Shown here piece after piece: positions 14,176 to 28,219 of a stretch of 64,000 nt of DNA. Each line of letters starts with the position of its first letter. The stretch's first letter is position 1. The notes beneath the pieces were generated by a model, which was not told the DNA's origin, ran no database searches, and saw only the letters and a program-made list of their open reading frames with translations. The translations under genes were made by a program, and so were the position numbers. The DNA lies in contig NW_027473364.1 of assembly GCF_050947335.1 (NCBI RefSeq), positions 806,001 to 870,000 of the forward strand. Direction: 5' to 3'. The stretch is from Megachile rotundata. Its lineage: Eukaryota; Arthropoda; Insecta; Hymenoptera; Megachilidae.

Positions 14176-14960
14176 TCACAAGCACAATCACACAATCACA
14201 ATCACACAATCACAATCACACAATCACAATCACACAATCACAATCACACAATCACAATCACACAATCACAATCACACAATCACAATCACACAATCACAAT
14301 CACACAATCACAATCACACAATCACAATCACACAATCACAATCACACAATCACAATCACACAATCACAATCACACAATCACAATCACACAATCACAATCA
14401 CACAATCACAATCACACAATCACAATCACACAATCACAATCACAATAACAATCACAATCACAATCAACAATCACAATCACACAATCACAATCACACAATC
14501 ACAATCACACAATCACAATCAACAATCAATCACACAATCACAATCACACAATCACACAATCACACAATCAACAATCACACAATCACAATCACAATCACAA
14601 TCACACAATCACCATCACACAATCACAATCACACAATCACAATCACACAATCACAATCACACAATCACAATCACACAATCACAATCACACAATCACAATC
14701 ACACAATCACAATCACACAATCACAATCACACAATCACAATCACACAATCACAATCACACAATCACAATCACACAATCACAATCACACAATCACAATCAC
14801 ACAATCACAATCACACAATCACAATCACACAATCACAATCACAGACACAATCACACAATCACAATCACACAATCACAATCACACAATCACAATCACACAA
14901 TCACAATCACACAATCACAATCACACAATCACATTCACACAATCACAATCCCACAATCAC
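14176..14960. repeat. Plain array broken by an irregular segment
   Basis: Plain units to about 14,440, then 14,446-14,620 with off-pattern words (aataac, aatcaac at several places, aatcaatcac, caccatc), then plain units with cagacac near 14,842 and cattcac near 14,932. The aatcaac words have odd length. The offset to copy II changes here by 363 bp, the only odd shift found. Confidence 0.8.
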
Positions 14961-15728
14961 AATCACACAATCACAATAACACAATCACGATCACACAATC
15001 ACAATCACACAGTCACACAATCACAATCACACAATCACACAGTCACAATCCAACAATTGCGATCACATAATCACGATCACACAATTACGACCACACAATC
15101 ACGATCACACAATCACGATCACACAATCACGATCACACAATCACGATCACCCAATCACGATCACACAATTACGACCACACAATCACAATCACACAATCAC
15201 GATCACACAATCACGATCACACAATCACAATCACACAATCCCAATACCACAATCACGATCACACAATCACAATCACACAGTCACACAATCACAATCACAA
15301 ACACAATCACACAATCACACAGTCACAATCCCACAATTGCGATCACACAAACACGGTCACGCAATTACGACCACACAATCACAGTCTCACAATCACAATC
15401 ACACAGTCACAATCACACAATCACAATCACACAACACAATCACACAATCACAATCACACAACCACAATCACACAATCACAATCACACAATCACAATCACA
15501 CAATCACAATAACACAATCACACAACCACGATCACACAATCACGATCACACAATCAGGACCACACAATCACGATCACACGATCACAATCACACAGTCACA
15601 CAATCACAATCACAATCACAATTACACAATCACACAATCACAATCACGATCACACAGTCACAATTCCACAATCACGATCACACAGTCACTACCACACAAT
15701 CACAGTCACACAATCACAATCACACAAT
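14961..15728. repeat. Beta-type linker
   Basis: Beta landmark at 15,057 (ccaacaattgcgatcacataatc), attacgacc words, aataccac near 15,243, a second caattgcgatc at 15,337, cagtctc, aacacaatc, caggacc near 15,553, then caattcc and cactacc marks. It leads into the CGATCGC array. Partner: 41,401-42,170. Confidence 0.82.
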
Positions 15729-16031
15729 CACGATCGCACAATCACGATCGCACAATCACGATCGCACAATCACGATCGCACAATCACGATCGCACAATCA
15801 CGATCGCACTAGCACGATCGCACAATCACGATCGCACAATCACGATCGCACAATCACGATCGCACAATCACGATCGCACAATCACGATCGCACAATCACG
15901 ATCGCACAATCACGATCGCACAATCACGATCGCACAATCACGATCGCACAATCACGATCGCACAATCACGATCGCACAATCACGATCGCACAATCACGAT
16001 CGCACAATCACGATCGCACAATCACGATCGC
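15729..16031. repeat. CGATCGC array 1 (acaatcacgatcgc)
   Basis: About 22 units counted from first and last cgatcgc (15,731 and 16,025) at a 14-bp step, with one cactagcac variant near 15,808. Two CpGs and one CGATCG palindrome per unit. The copy II partner has about 19 units and carries the same cactagcac variant. Confidence 0.9.
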
Positions 16032-17355
16032 ACAATCACAATCCCACAATCACAATCCCACAATCACAATCACGCAATCACAATCACGCAATCACAATCA
16101 CGCAATCACAATCACGCAATCACAATCACGCAATCACAATCACACAATCACAATCACACAATCACAATCACACAATCACACAATCACACAGTCACAATCC
16201 CACAATCCCGATCACACAATTACGATAACACAATCACGATCACACAATCACAATCACACAGTCACACAATCACAATCACAATCACAATCACATAGTCACA
16301 ATCCCACGATTGCGATCACACAATCACGATCACACAGTCACGATCACACAATCACGACCACACAATCACGACCACACATTCACGATCACACAATCACGAT
16401 CACACAATCACGATCACACAATCACCATCACACAATCACGATCACACAATCACAATCACAATCACAATCACAATCACAATCACATAGTCACAATCCCACG
16501 ATTGCGATCACACAATCACGATCACACAGTCACGATCACACAATCACGACCACACAATCACGACCACACAATCACGATCACACAATCACGATCACACAAT
16601 CACGATCACAATCACGATCACACAATCACGATCACACAATCACGATCACACAATCACGATCACACACTCACGATCACACAATCACGATCACACAATCACG
16701 ATCACACAATCACAATCACAATCACAATCACAATCACAATCACAATCATCCAATCACAATCACACAATCACATTCACACAATCACAATCACACAATCACA
16801 AGCACAATCACACAACCATAATCACACAATCACAATCACATTCACACATTCACACAATCACAATCACACAATCACAAGCACAATCACACAACCACAATCA
16901 CACAATCACAATCACAATCACACAATCACAATCACACAATCACAATCCCACAATCACAACCACTCAATCACAGTCACACAATCACAATCACACAATCACA
17001 ATCGCTCACTCACACAGTCACAATCCCGCAATCACTATCACACAATCACTGTCACACAATCACGATCACACAATCACGATCACACAATCACGATCACACA
17101 ATCACGACCACACAATCACGATCTCACAATCACACAATCACAACCACTCAATCACAGTCACACAATCACAATCACACAATCACAATCACACAATCACAAT
17201 CACACAATCACCGTCACACAATCACAATCACACAATCACAATCACAATCACGATCACACAAACACGATTACAAAATCACGATCACACAATCACGATCACA
17301 AAATCACAATCACACAGTCACACAATCACAATCACAATCACAATCACACAATCAC
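16032..17355. repeat. acgc mini-array, paired alpha-prime modules and linker
   Basis: Five aatcacaatcacgc units (about 16,063-16,140), then two alpha-prime modules with TTG at 16,310 and 16,502 (192 bp apart), each with cgaccac pairs and a hexamer run. After atcatcc near 16,747 come attcac and aagcac words, then a delta-like linker with cgctcactc near 17,006, ccgcaatc, ctgtcac and a ccgtcac mark near 17,212. Confidence 0.8.
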
Positions 17356-18007
17356 ACAGTCACAATCCCACGATTGCGATCACACAATCACGATCACACA
17401 GTCACGATCACACAATCGCGATCACACAATCGCGATCGCACAATCACGATCACACAATCACGATCACACAATCACAATCACACAATCCCTATCACACAAT
17501 CACGATCACTCAATCACGATCACACAATCACGATCACAAAATCACGATCACACAATCACAATCACACAATCACGATCACAATCACAATCACAATCACAAT
17601 CACAATCACAATCACACAATCACAATCACACAATCACATTCACACAATCACAATCACACAATCACAAGCACAATCACACAATCACAATCACACAATCACA
17701 ATCACACAATCACAATCACACAATCACAATCACACAATCACAATCACACAATCACAATCACACAATCACAATCACACAATCACAATCACACAATCACAAT
17801 CACACAATCACAATCACACAATCACAATCACACAATCACAATCACACAATCACAATCACACAATCACAATCACACAATCACAATCACACAATCACAATCA
17901 CACAATCACAATCACACAATCACAATCACACAATCACAATCACACAATCACAATCACACAATCACAATCACACAATCACAATCACACAATCACAATCACA
18001 CAATCAC
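17356..18007. repeat. Alpha module 4 and plain array
   Basis: TTG at 17,374, full alpha marks, then about 24 plain units from about 17,670. The partner array at 44,121-44,565 is seven units longer (offset change of 98 bp). Confidence 0.85.
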
Positions 18008-18160
18008 ATTCACACAATCACGATCACACAATCACGATCACACAATCACAATCCCACAATCACAATCACACAATCACAGTCACACAATCACAATCACACA
18101 ACCGCAATCACACAATCACACAGTCACAATCCCACAATCACGATCACACAATCACGACCA

Positions 18161-19294
18161 CATAGTCACGATCACACAATCACACAATCACACAATCACA
18201 ATCCCACAATCAGAACCACTCAATCACAGTCACACAATCACAATCACACAATCACAATCGCTCAATCACACAGTCACAATCCCACAATCACGATCATACA
18301 ATCACGATCACACAATCACGATCACACAACCCCGATCTCACAATCACACAATCACAATCCCACAATCACAGCCACACAATCACAGTCACACAACCACTAT
18401 CACACAATCACAATCACACAATAACACAGTCACACACCCACGATCACGCAATCACAATCACACAATCACAATCACGCAATCACAATAACACAATCACAAT
18501 CACACAATCACAATCACACAATCACAATAACACAATCACACAACCACGATCACACAATCACGATCACACAATCAGGACCACACAATCACGATCACACAAT
18601 CACAATCACACAGTCACACAATCACAATCACAATCACAATTACACAATCACACAATCACAATCACGATCACACAGTCACAATCCCACAATCACGATCACA
18701 CAGTCACTACCACACAATCACAGTCACACAATCACAATCACACAATCACGATCGCGCAATCACGATCGCACAATCACGATCGCACAATCACGATCGCACA
18801 ATCACGATCGCACAATCACGATCGCACAATCACGATCGCACAATCACGATCGCACAATCACGATCGCACAATCACGATCGCACAATCACGATCGCACAAT
18901 CACGATCGCACAATCACGATCGCACAATCACGATCGCACAATCACGATCGCACAATCACGATCGCACAATCACGATCGCACAATCACGATCGCACAATCA
19001 CGATCGCACAATCACGATCGCACAATCACGATCGCACAATCACGATCGCACAATCACGATCGCACAATCACGATCGCACAATCACGATCGCACAATCACG
19101 ATCGCACAATCACGATCGCACAATCACGATCGCACAATCACGATCGCACAATCACGATCGCACAATCACGATCGCACAATCACGATCGCACAATCACGAT
19201 CGCACAATCACGATCGCACAATCACGATCGCACAACCACAATCACACAATCACACAGTCACAATCCCACAATCACGATCACACAATCACGACCA
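18161..19294. repeat. 1.13-kb delta plus CGATCGC unit, copy I.1
   Basis: Runs from catagtc at 18,161 to the next catagtc at 19,295, 1,134 bp or 81 x 14. Order: cagaacc, tcatacaatc, aaccccgatctc, cagccac, cacacccacgatcacgc, caggacc, cactacc, then the CGATCGC array. Confidence 0.85.
18746..19231. repeat. CGATCGC array 2
   Basis: About 35 units between cgatcgc at 18,749 and 19,225. The first unit reads cgatcgcgc, as in the two related arrays. It ends in aaccacaatc, entering a delta module. Confidence 0.9.
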
Positions 19295-20413
19295 CATAGT
19301 CACGATCACACAATCACACAATCACACAATCACAATCCCACAATCAGAACCACTCAATCACAGTCACACAATCACAATCACACAATCACAATCGCTCAAT
19401 CACACAGTCACAATCCCACAATCACGATCATACAATCACGATCACACAATCACGATCACACAACCCCGATCTCACAATCACACAATCACAATCCCACAAT
19501 CACAGCCACACAATCACAGTCACACAACCACAATCACACAATTACAATCACACAATAACACAGTCACACACCCACGATCACGCAATCACAATCACACAAT
19601 CACAATCACGCAATCACAATAACACAATCACAATCACACAATCACAATCACACAATCACAATCACACAATCACAATCACACAATCACAATCACGATCACA
19701 CAGTCACAATTCCACAATCACGATCACACAGTCACTACCACACAATCACAGTCACAGAATCACAATCACACAATCACGATCGCGCAATCACGATCGCACA
19801 ATCACGATCGCACAATCACGATCGCACAATCACGATCGCACAATCACGATCGCACAATCACGATCGCACAATCACGATCGCACAATCACGATCGCACAAT
19901 CACGATCGCACAATCACGATCGCACGATCACGATCGCACGATCACGATCGCACGATCACGATCGCACGATCACGATCGCACGATCACGATCGCACGATCA
20001 CGATCGCACGATCACGATCGCACGATCACGATCGCACAATCACGATCGCACAATCACGATCGCACAATCACGATCGCACAATCACGATCGCACAATCACG
20101 ATCGCACAATCACGATCGCACAATCACGATCGCACAATCACGATCGCACAACCACGATCGCACAATCACGATCGCACAATCACGATCGCACAATCACGAT
20201 CGCACAATCACGATCGCACAATCACGATCGCACAATCACGATCGCACAATCACGATCGCACAATCACGATCGCACAATCACGATCGCACAATCACGATCG
20301 CACAATCACGATCGCACAACCACGATCGCACAATCACGATCGCACAATCACGATCGCACAATCACGATCGCACAATCACGATCGCACAATCACGATCGCA
20401 CAATCACGATCGC
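19295..20413. repeat. 1.13-kb delta plus CGATCGC unit, copy I.2
   Basis: The delta part repeats the marks of the previous unit with small changes (attacaatc near 19,540, cacagaatc near 19,752; the caggacc block is missing). It ends in a longer CGATCGC array. Confidence 0.85.
19775..20413. repeat. CGATCGC array 3 with private acgatcacgatcgc sub-run
   Basis: About 46 units between cgatcgc at 19,777 and 20,407. Eight adjacent units at about 19,922-20,033 carry acgatcacgatcgc instead of acaatcacgatcgc, giving three CpGs each. The partner at 46,305-46,969 lacks this sub-run. Single aaccacgatcgc units near 20,150 and 20,318. Confidence 0.9.
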
Positions 20414-21520
20414 ACAATCACGATCACACAATCACGATCACACAATCACGATCACACAATCACGATCACACAATCACGATCACACAATCACAATCTCACA
20501 ATCACAATCACACAATCACAATCACACAATCACAATCACACAATCACATTCACACAATCACAATCACACAATCACAATCACACAATCACAATCACACAAT
20601 CACAATCACACAATCACAATCACACAATCACAATCACACAATCACAATCACACAATCACAATCACACAATCACAATCACACAATCCCACAATCACAATCA
20701 CACAGTCACGGTCACACAATCACAATCACACAGTCACACAATCACAATCACAATCACAATCACACAATCACACAGTCACAATCCCACAATTGCGATCACA
20801 CAAACACGATCACGCGATTACGACCGCACAATCACAGTCTCACAATCACAATCACACAGTCACAATGACACAATCACAATCACACACCACAATCACACAA
20901 TCACAATCACACAACCACAATCACACAATCACAATCACACAATCACACAATCACAATCACACAATCACAATCACACAATCACAATCACACAATCACAATC
21001 ACACAACCACGATCACACAATCACAATCACACAATCACAGTCACACAATCACGATCACACAATCACGATCACACAATCACAATCCCACAGTCACAATCAC
21101 ACAATCACAGTCACACAATCACAATCACACAACCACAATCACACAATCACACAGTCACAATCCCACAATCACGATCACACAATCACGACCACATAGTCAC
21201 GATCACACAATCACACAATCACAATCCCACAATCACAACCACTAAATCACAGTCACACAGTCACCATCACACAATCACAATCGCTCAATCACACAGTCAC
21301 AATCCCACAATCACTATCGCACAATCACTATCACACAGTCACGATCACACAATCACAATCACACAATCACCGTCACACAATCACAATCACACAATCACAA
21401 TCACAATCACGATCACACAAACACGATTACAAAATCACGATCACACAATCACGATCACAAAATCACAATCACACAGTCACACAATCACAATCACAATCAC
21501 AATCACAATCACACAATCAC
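20414..21520. repeat. Array tail, short plain array and delta module
   Basis: Five cacgatcac units, aatctcac near 20,491, plain units with cattcac near 20,547, cggtcac near 20,709, caattgcgatc at 20,790, acaatgac near 20,864, then delta (catagtc near 21,192, cactaaatc near 21,240). One accatcac near 21,262 is acaatcac in copy II. Confidence 0.8.
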
Positions 21521-22285
21521 ACAGTCACAATCCCACGATTGCGATCACACAATCACGATCACACAGTCACGATCACACAATCGCGATCACACAATCGCGA
21601 TCGCACAATCACGATCACACAATCACGATCACACAATCACAATCACACAATCCCTATCACACAATCACGATCACTCAATCACGATCACACAATCACGATC
21701 ACAAAATCACGATCACACAATCACGATCACACAATCACGGTCACAATCACAATCACAATCACAATCACAATCACAATCACACAATCACAATCACACAATC
21801 ACATTCACACAATCACAATCACACAATCACAAGCACAATCACACAATCACAATCACACAATCACAATCACACAATCACAATCACACAATCACAATCACAC
21901 AATCACAATCACACAATCACAATCACACAATCACATTCACACAATCACAATCACACAATCACAATCACACAATCACAATCACACAATCACAATCACACAA
22001 TCACAATCACACAATCACAATCACACAATCACAATCACACAATCACAATCACACAATCACAATCACACAATCACAATCACACAATCACAATCACACAATC
22101 ACAATCACACAATCACAATCACACAATCACAATCACACAATCACAATCACACAATCACAATCACACAATCACAATCACACAATCACAATCACACAATCAC
22201 AATCACACAATCACAATCACACAATCACAATCACACAATCACAATCACACAATCACAATCACACAATCACAATCACACAATCACA
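21521..22285. repeat. Alpha module 5 and plain array
   Basis: TTG at 21,539. The hexamer run starts with cacggtcac near 21,737, a mark shared with 48,067. The plain array from about 21,850 has one cattcac near 21,932. Confidence 0.85.
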
Positions 22286-23515
22286 GTCACACAATCACGA
22301 TCACACAATCACGATCACACAATCACAATCCCACAATCACAATCACACAATCGCAGTCACGCAATCACAATCACACAACCACAATCACACAATCACACAG
22401 TCACAATCCCACAATCACGATCACACAATCACGACCACATAGTCACGATCACACAATCACACAATCACACAATCACACAATCACAATCCCACAATCAGAA
22501 CCACTCAATCACAGTCACACAATCACAATCACACAATCACAATCGCTTCATCACACAGTCACAATCCCACAATCACGATCACACAATCACGATCACACAA
22601 TCACGATCACACAATCCCGATCTCACAATCACACAATCACAATCCCACAATCACCGTCACACAATCACAGTCACACAACCACAATCACACAATCACAATC
22701 ACACAATAACACAGTCACAAACCCACGATCACGCCATCACAATCACACAATCACAATCACACAATCACAATCACACAATCACAATCACACAATCACAATC
22801 ACACAATCACAATCACACAATCACAATCACACAATCATAATCACACAATCACAATCACACAATCACAATCACACAATCACAATCACACAACCACGATCAC
22901 ACAATCACAATCACACAATCACAGTCACACAATCACAATCACACAATCACAATCACACAATCACAATCACACAATCACAATCACACAATCACAATCACAC
23001 AACCACGATCACACAATCACAATCACACAATCACAGTCACACAATCACGATCACACAATCACGATCACACAATCACAATCCCACAGTCACAATCACACAA
23101 TCACAGTCACACAATCACAATCACACAACCACAATCACACAATCACACAGTCACAATCCCACAATCACGATCACACAATCACGACCACATAGTCACGATC
23201 ACACAATCACACAATCACAATCCCACAATCACAACCACTAAATCACAGTCACACAGTCACAATCACACAATCACAATCGCTCAATCACACAGTCACAATC
23301 CCACAATCACTATCGCACAATCACTATCACACAGTCACGATCACACAATCACAATCACACAATCACCGTCACACAATCACAATCACACAATCACAATCAC
23401 AATCACGATCACACAAACACGATTACAAAATCACGATCACACAATCACGATCACAAAATCACAATCACACAGTCACACAATCACAATCACAATCACAATC
23501 ACAATCACACAATCA
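22286..23515. repeat. Delta-prime, short plain array and delta modules
   Basis: Delta-prime (catagtc 22,438, cgcttcatc near 22,544, cgccatc 22,732), plain units with aatcataatc at 22,833, then two aaccacgatc heads 112 bp (8 x 14) apart near 22,889 and 23,001, and a full delta. Copy II has about 2.4 kb more between aatcataatc and aaccacgatc. Confidence 0.8.
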
Positions 23516-25083
23516 CACAGTCACAATCCCACGATTGCGATCACACAATCACGATCACACAGTCACGATCACACAATCGCGATCACACAATCGCGATCGC
23601 ACAATCACGATCACACAATCACGATCACACAATCACAATCACACAATCCCTATCACACAATCACGATCACTCAATCACGATCACACAATCACGATCACAA
23701 AATCACGATCACACAATCACGATCACACAATCACGATCACAATCACAGTCACAATCACAATCACAATCACAATCACAATCACACAATCACAATCACACAA
23801 TCACATTCACACAATCACAATCACACAATCACAAGCACAATCACACAATCACAATCACACAATCACAATCACACAATCACAATCACACAATCACAATCAC
23901 ACAATCACAATCACACAATCACAATCACACAATCACAATCACACAATCACAATCACACAATCACAATCACACAATCACAATCACACAATCACAATCACAC
24001 AATCACAATCACACAATCACAATCACACAATCACAATCACACAATCACAATCACACAATCACAATCACACAATCACAATCACACAATCACAATCACACAA
24101 TCACAATCACACAATCACAATCACCCAATCACAATCACACAATCACAATCACACAATCACAATCACACAATCACAATCACACAATCACAATCACACAATC
24201 ACAATCACACAATCACAATCACACAATCACAATCACACAATCACAATCACACAATCACAATCACACAATCACAATCACACAATCACAATCACACAATCAC
24301 AATCACACAATCACAATCACACAATCACAATCACACAATCACAATCACACAATCACAATCACACAATCACAATCACACAATCACAATCACACAATCACAA
24401 TCACACAATCACAATCACACAATCACAATCACACAATCACAATCACACAATCACAATCACACAACCACGATCACACAATCACAATCACACAATCACAGTC
24501 ACACAATCACGATCACACAATCACGATCACACAATCACAATCCCACAGTCACAATCACACAATCACAGTCACACAATCACAATCACACAACCACAATCAC
24601 ACAATCACACAGTCACAATCCCACAATCACGATCACACAATCACGACCACATAGTCACGATCACACAATCACACAATCACAATCCCACAATCACAACCAC
24701 TAAATCACAGTCACACAGTCACAATCACACAATCACAATCGCTCAATCACACAGTCACAATCCCACAATCACTATCGCACAATCACTATCACACAGTCAC
24801 GATCACACAATCACGATCACACAATCACGATCACACAATCACGATCACACAATCACGATCTCACAATCACACAATCACAACCACTCAATCACAGTCACAC
24901 AATCACAATCACACAATCACAATCACACAATCACCGTCACACAATCACAATCACACAATAACAATCACAATCACGATCACACAAACACGATTACAAAATC
25001 ACGATCACACAATCACGATCACAAAATCACAATCACACAGTCACACAATCACAATCACAATCACAATCACAATCACACAATCA
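23516..25083. repeat. Alpha module 6, plain array and delta module
   Basis: TTG at 23,535, cacagtcac inside the hexamer run near 23,746, about 45 plain units (one caccc near 24,124), then delta with catagtc at 24,650 and four cacgatcac units before gatctcac near 24,857. The plain array is 12 monomers (168 bp) shorter than in copy II. Confidence 0.85.
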
Positions 25084-26140
25084 CACAGTCACAATCCCAC
25101 GATTGCGATCACACAATCGCGATCACACAGTCACGATCACACAATCGCGATCATACAATCGCGATCGCACAATCACGATCACACAATCACGATCACACAA
25201 TCACAATCACACAATCCCTATCACACAATCACGATCACTCAATCACGATCACACAATCACGATCACAAAATCACGATCACACAATCACGATCACACAATC
25301 ACGATCACAATCACAATCACAATCACAATCACAATCACAATCACAATCACAATCACACAATCACAATCACACAATCACATTCACACAATCACAATCACAC
25401 AATCACAAGCACAATCACACAATCACAATCACACAATCACAATCACACAATCACAATCACACAATCACAATCACACAATCACAATCACACAATCACAATC
25501 ACACAATCACAATCACACAATCACAATCACACAATCACAATCACACAATCACAATCACACAATCACAATCACACAATCACAATCACACAATCACAATCAC
25601 ACAATCACAATCACACAATCACAATCACACAATCACAATCACACAATCACAATCACACAATCACAATCACACAATCACAATCACACAATCACAATCACAC
25701 AATCACAATCACACAATCACAATCACACAATCACAATCACACAATCACAATCACACAATCACAATCACACAATCACAATCACACAATCACAATCACACAA
25801 TCACAATCACACAATCACAATCACACAATCACAATCACACAATCACAATCACACAATCACAATCACACAATCACAATCACACAATCACAATCACACAATC
25901 ACAATCACACAATCACAATCACACAATCACAATCACACAATCACAATCACACAATCACAATCACACAATCACAATCACACAATCACAATCACACAATCAC
26001 AATCACACAATCACAATCACACAATCACAATCACACAATCACAATCACACAATCACAATCACACAATCACAATCACACAATCACAATCACACAATCACAA
26101 TCACACAATCACAATCACACAATCACAATCACACAATCAC
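25084..26140. repeat. Alpha module 7 (cgcgatc type) and plain array
   Basis: TTG at 25,103, tcatacaatc near 25,152, a long hexamer run at about 25,305-25,356, then about 52 plain units. The copy II partner has one more hexamer. Confidence 0.87.
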
Positions 26141-26765
26141 TCTCACACAATCACTCTCACACAATCACAATCACACAATCACAATCACACAATCACAATC
26201 ACACAATCACTATCACACAATCACGATCACACAATCACGATCACACAATCACGATCACACAATCACGATCACACAATCACGATCACACAATCACGATCAC
26301 ACAATCACGATCACACAATCACGATCACACAATCACGATCACACAATCACGATCACACAATCACGATCACACAGTCACGATCACACAGTCACGATCACAC
26401 AGTCACGATCACACAGTCACGATCACACAGTCACGATCACACAGTCACGATCACACAGTCACGATCACACAGTCACGATCACACAGTCACGATCACACAG
26501 TCACGATCACACAGTCACGATCACACAATCACGATCACACAATCACGATCACACAATCACGATCACACAATCACGATCACACAATCACGATCACACAATC
26601 ACGATCACACAATCACGATCACACAATCACGATCACACAATCACGATCACACAATCACGATCACACAATCACGATCACACAATCACGATCACACAATCAC
26701 GATCACACAATCACGATCACACAATCACGATCACACAATCACGATCACACAATCACGATCACACA
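26141..26765. repeat. CGATCAC-type arrays, copy I
   Basis: Two cactctcac words and cactatcac, then about 11 acaatcacgatcac units, about 11 acagtcacgatcac units (26,373-26,526), then about 17 more acaatcacgatcac units. The leading block and the ctctcac words are missing at 55,081. Confidence 0.88.
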
Positions 26766-28219
26766 ATCACTCAATCACAATCCCACAATCACAATCGCAC
26801 AATCACAATCGCACAATCACACAATCACACAATCACAATCCCACAATCACAATCCCACAATCACAATAACACAATCACGATCACATAATCACAATCACAC
26901 AGTCACACAATCACAATCACACAATCACACAGTCACAATCCAACAATTGCGATCACATAATCACGATCACACAATTTCGACCACACAATCACGATCACAC
27001 AATCACGATCACACAATCACGATCACACAATCACGATCACACAATCACTATCACAAAATCACGATCATACAATCACGATCACACAATCACAATCACACAA
27101 TCACAATCACACAATCACATTCACACAATCGCAATCACACAATCACAATCACACAATCACAATCACAAAATCACAATCACACAATCACAATCACACAATC
27201 ACAATCACACAATCACAATCACACAATCACAATCACGATCACACAATCACAATCACACAATCACGATCACACAGTCACTCAATCACAATCCCACAATCAC
27301 AATCGCACAGTCACGATCACACAATCACAATCACACAATCAGAATGACACAATCACACAGTCGCAAATCCACAATCACGATCACACAAACACGATCACGC
27401 AGTCAGGATCACACAATTACAGTAACACAGTCACACAATCACAATCACAATCACACAGTCACAATCCCACAATTGCGATCACACAAACACGATCACGCGA
27501 TTACGACCGCACAATCACAGTCTCACAATCACAATCACACAGTCACAATGACACAATCACAATCACACACCACAATCACACAATCACAATCACACAACCA
27601 CAATCACACAATCACAATCACACAATCACAATCACACAATCACAATCACACAATCACAATCACACAATCACAATCACACAACCACGATCACACAATCACA
27701 ATCACACAATCACAGTCACACAATCACGATCACACAATCACAATCACACAATCACAATCCCACAGTCACAATCACACAATCACAGTCACACAATCACAAT
27801 CACACAACCACAATCACACAATCACACAGTCACAATCCCACAATCACGATCACACAATCACGACCACATAGTCACGATCACACAATCACACAATCACAAA
27901 CCCACAATCACAACCACTAAATCACAGTCACACAGTCACAATCACACAATCACAATCGCTCAATCACACAGTCACAATCCCACAATCACTATCGCACAAT
28001 CACTATCACACAGTCACGATCACACAATCACAATCACACAATCACCGTCACACAATCACAATCACACAATCACAATCACAATCACGATCACACAAACACG
28101 ATTACAAAATCACGATCACACAATCACGATCACAAAATCACAATCACACAGTCACACAATCACAATCACAATCACAATCACAATCACAATCACACAATCA
28201 CACAGTCACAATCCCACGA
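26766..28219. repeat. Beta, gamma and delta linker chain
   Basis: ctcaatc and cgcac words, beta landmark at 26,947 with aatttcgacc, cactatcacaaaatc and tcatacaatc marks, short plain run with cattcac near 27,119, gamma at 27,344, caattgcgatc near 27,474, acaatgac near 27,547, delta (catagtc near 27,867, acaaaccc near 27,897). Matches 55,511-56,957 at a steady offset of 28,744. Confidence 0.8.

Larger units (their letters stand above)
1..28219. repeat. Macro-unit copy I (about 28 kb)
   Basis: The order is alpha (75), beta (1877), gamma (3375), gamma-prime (3969), beta (4248), gamma (5690), gamma-prime (6270), beta (6549), alpha (7628), long plain array, gamma (12996), alpha (13888), beta (15057), CGATCGC array, alpha (17374), two more CGATCGC arrays, then alpha at 21539, 23535 and 25103, beta (26947) and gamma (27344). 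The same order recurs in 28,220-56,957 at offsets of about 26.4-29.1 kb. Boundaries are arbitrary in phase; I chose the alpha modules. The unit is inferred from matching module order. Confidence 0.85.

Noticed and set aside
14446..14620. Possible transposon insertion scar
   Set aside because: The off-pattern words are still made of A, C and T from the satellite. No terminal inverted repeats, target-site duplication or foreign sequence is visible.
15729..16031. CRISPR-like array
   Set aside because: The repeats are 14 bp with no unique spacers and sit within a continuous satellite; no cas genes are near.
19775..20413. Centromere protein-binding boxes within CGATCGC arrays
   Set aside because: I looked for a CENP-B-box-like word (TTCG...CGGG) and found none; runs of G are absent.
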